Part shown: in pieces, positions 14,246-14,443 of the stretch
Position numbering within the stretch: position 1 is the stretch's first letter
How the letters are laid out: each line of letters begins with the position of its first letter
From: Bryobacterales bacterium
GTDB lineage: Bacteria > Cyanobacteriota > Vampirovibrionia > Obscuribacterales > Obscuribacteraceae
Length of the DNA stretch: 14,443 nt
Direction of reading: 5' to 3'
NCBI GenBank assembly: GCA_903970295.1
Contig: CAJCHQ010000694.1
Location: 1-14,443 of the forward strand
Translations under genes and position numbers: made by a program
The notes under the pieces: model-generated
Seen by the model: only the letters and a program-made list of their open reading frames with translations
Told to the model about the DNA's origin: nothing
Databases searched by the model: none

Positions 14246-14300
14246 GACAACCCCTTGCCTATTCTATTCCCGATGCAGCGCTAGCGCATTATTTGCGTTC

Positions 14301-14370
14301 AATGTATGGATAGGTATGGAAAGGTATGGAGAAGTAAGGAACGGTAAGGAAAGGTAAGGAAAGGTATGGA
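14301..14370. repeat. Seven-unit 10-bp tandem repeat (consensus AAGGTAWGGA)
   Basis: Seven consecutive units start at 14301, 14311, 14321, 14331, 14341, 14351 and 14361, with no insertion or deletion. The core GTAWGGA is present in all. The W position reads T, T, T, A, A, A, T, suggesting stepwise duplication. Each unit is itself two related pentamers (GGTAW, GGAAA-like). The plus strand is almost all purine. No reading frame through it looks like protein. It lies about 90 bases upstream of the AlgJ-like start codon, in the gap after another minus-strand gene, and resembles a small variable-number tandem repeat. Confidence 0.85.
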
Positions 14371-14374
14371 AAGC

Positions 14375-14392
14375 CGGAGGTCGGAGCCTCCG
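14375..14392 (-). terminator. Hairpin, possible weak terminator of the right-edge gene
   Basis: CGGAGG and CCTCCG form a six-pair G+C-rich stem around a six-base loop. On the minus strand it starts four bases after the stop codon of the partial gene at the right edge. It is followed by GCTTTCC, which has only three Ts in a row, so it lacks a proper T-tract. A terminator or an RNA 3'-end stabiliser is plausible because of the position. Confidence 0.35.
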
Positions 14393-14396
14393 ATAA

Positions 14397-14443
14397 CTAG
14401 ACGTTAGATTTCTCTTCGTGGTATTCCATCTCGGTGTTGACCG
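14397..14443 (-). CDS. C-terminal end of a minus-strand gene (partial)
   Basis: One minus-strand frame entering from the right edge reads VNTEMEYHEEKSNV and stops with TAG at 14397-14399. The composition is protein-like, with a charged C-terminus, and a hairpin follows the stop closely, as expected for a gene end. Only 14 codons are visible, so no family can be named. A second minus-strand frame also stays open through the repeat, but it runs through low-complexity sequence and is less convincing. Confidence 0.4.
   Translation of the reverse strand, partial: VNTEMEYHEEKSNV

Noticed and set aside
14278..14287. GCGCTAGCGC 10-bp palindrome upstream of the AlgJ-like gene
   Set aside because: Perfect but short and lacking a loop, T-tract or second copy in the window. 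Short G+C-rich palindromes like this arise by chance, so no function is claimed.
14301..14370. 10-bp repeats as a CRISPR array or plasmid-type iterons
   Set aside because: The units are 10 bp with no spacers, far shorter than CRISPR repeats or typical 17-22 bp iterons, and no cas or rep gene is present.

Overview
The window is protein-coding DNA, about half G+C by eye, from a bacterium with a Gram-negative type envelope. The signs are a lipobox lipoprotein, several Sec signal peptides, an AlgJ/AlgX-like periplasmic acetyltransferase, and Tad-pilus-type TadE/TadG proteins. Nothing fixes the taxon. The density of TPR proteins, a secreted caspase-like protein and an HTTM protein would fit an environmental lineage such as the Obscuribacterales/Vampirovibrionia, but that is only an impression. 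I see no rRNA, tRNA, CRISPR array, insertion sequence or phage gene.

Layout, left to right. (1) 1-2751, minus strand: a secreted TPR protein, then a TadE-like pseudopilin, then a TadG-like protein with a von Willebrand A metal-site motif that runs off the left edge. (2) 2903-3589, plus: a membrane-anchored TPR protein, divergent from block 1. (3) 3549-7264, minus: an MFS-like membrane protein, then a tight three-gene unit of TPR lipoprotein, small membrane protein with a WGVFAP motif, and HTTM protein. The last two overlap by 4 bases (GTGA). (4) 7404-12560, plus: a probable operon of secreted alpha/beta hydrolase, secreted DUF4384 protein, secreted caspase-TPR protein, and GT-C-type polytopic membrane protein. 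(5) 12550-14211, minus: an AlgJ/AlgX-like SGNH acetyltransferase with an extra C-terminal domain. (6) 14212-14443: a short purine-rich 10-bp tandem repeat, a hairpin, and the last 14 codons of another minus-strand gene.

Most products are predicted to be exported or membrane-bound, so the window reads as a cell-envelope and surface neighbourhood. Block 1 probably contributes to a Tad/Flp-type surface structure. Block 4 pairs a caspase-fold protein with a DUF4384 protein, two families that often occur together, and its start and end suggest translational coupling. Block 5 probably O-acetylates or otherwise modifies a glycan, and the GT-C protein convergent with it may act on a related glycan; this link is inference. 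Two tail-to-tail gene pairs overlap at their 3' ends (41 bp and 11 bp) with no terminator between them.

The less routine items are the caspase/DUF4384/hydrolase unit, the HTTM plus WGVFAP-partner plus TPR-lipoprotein unit, the TadG-like protein whose VWA motif is followed by atypical sequence, the AlgJ-like C-terminal extension, and the 10-bp repeat.
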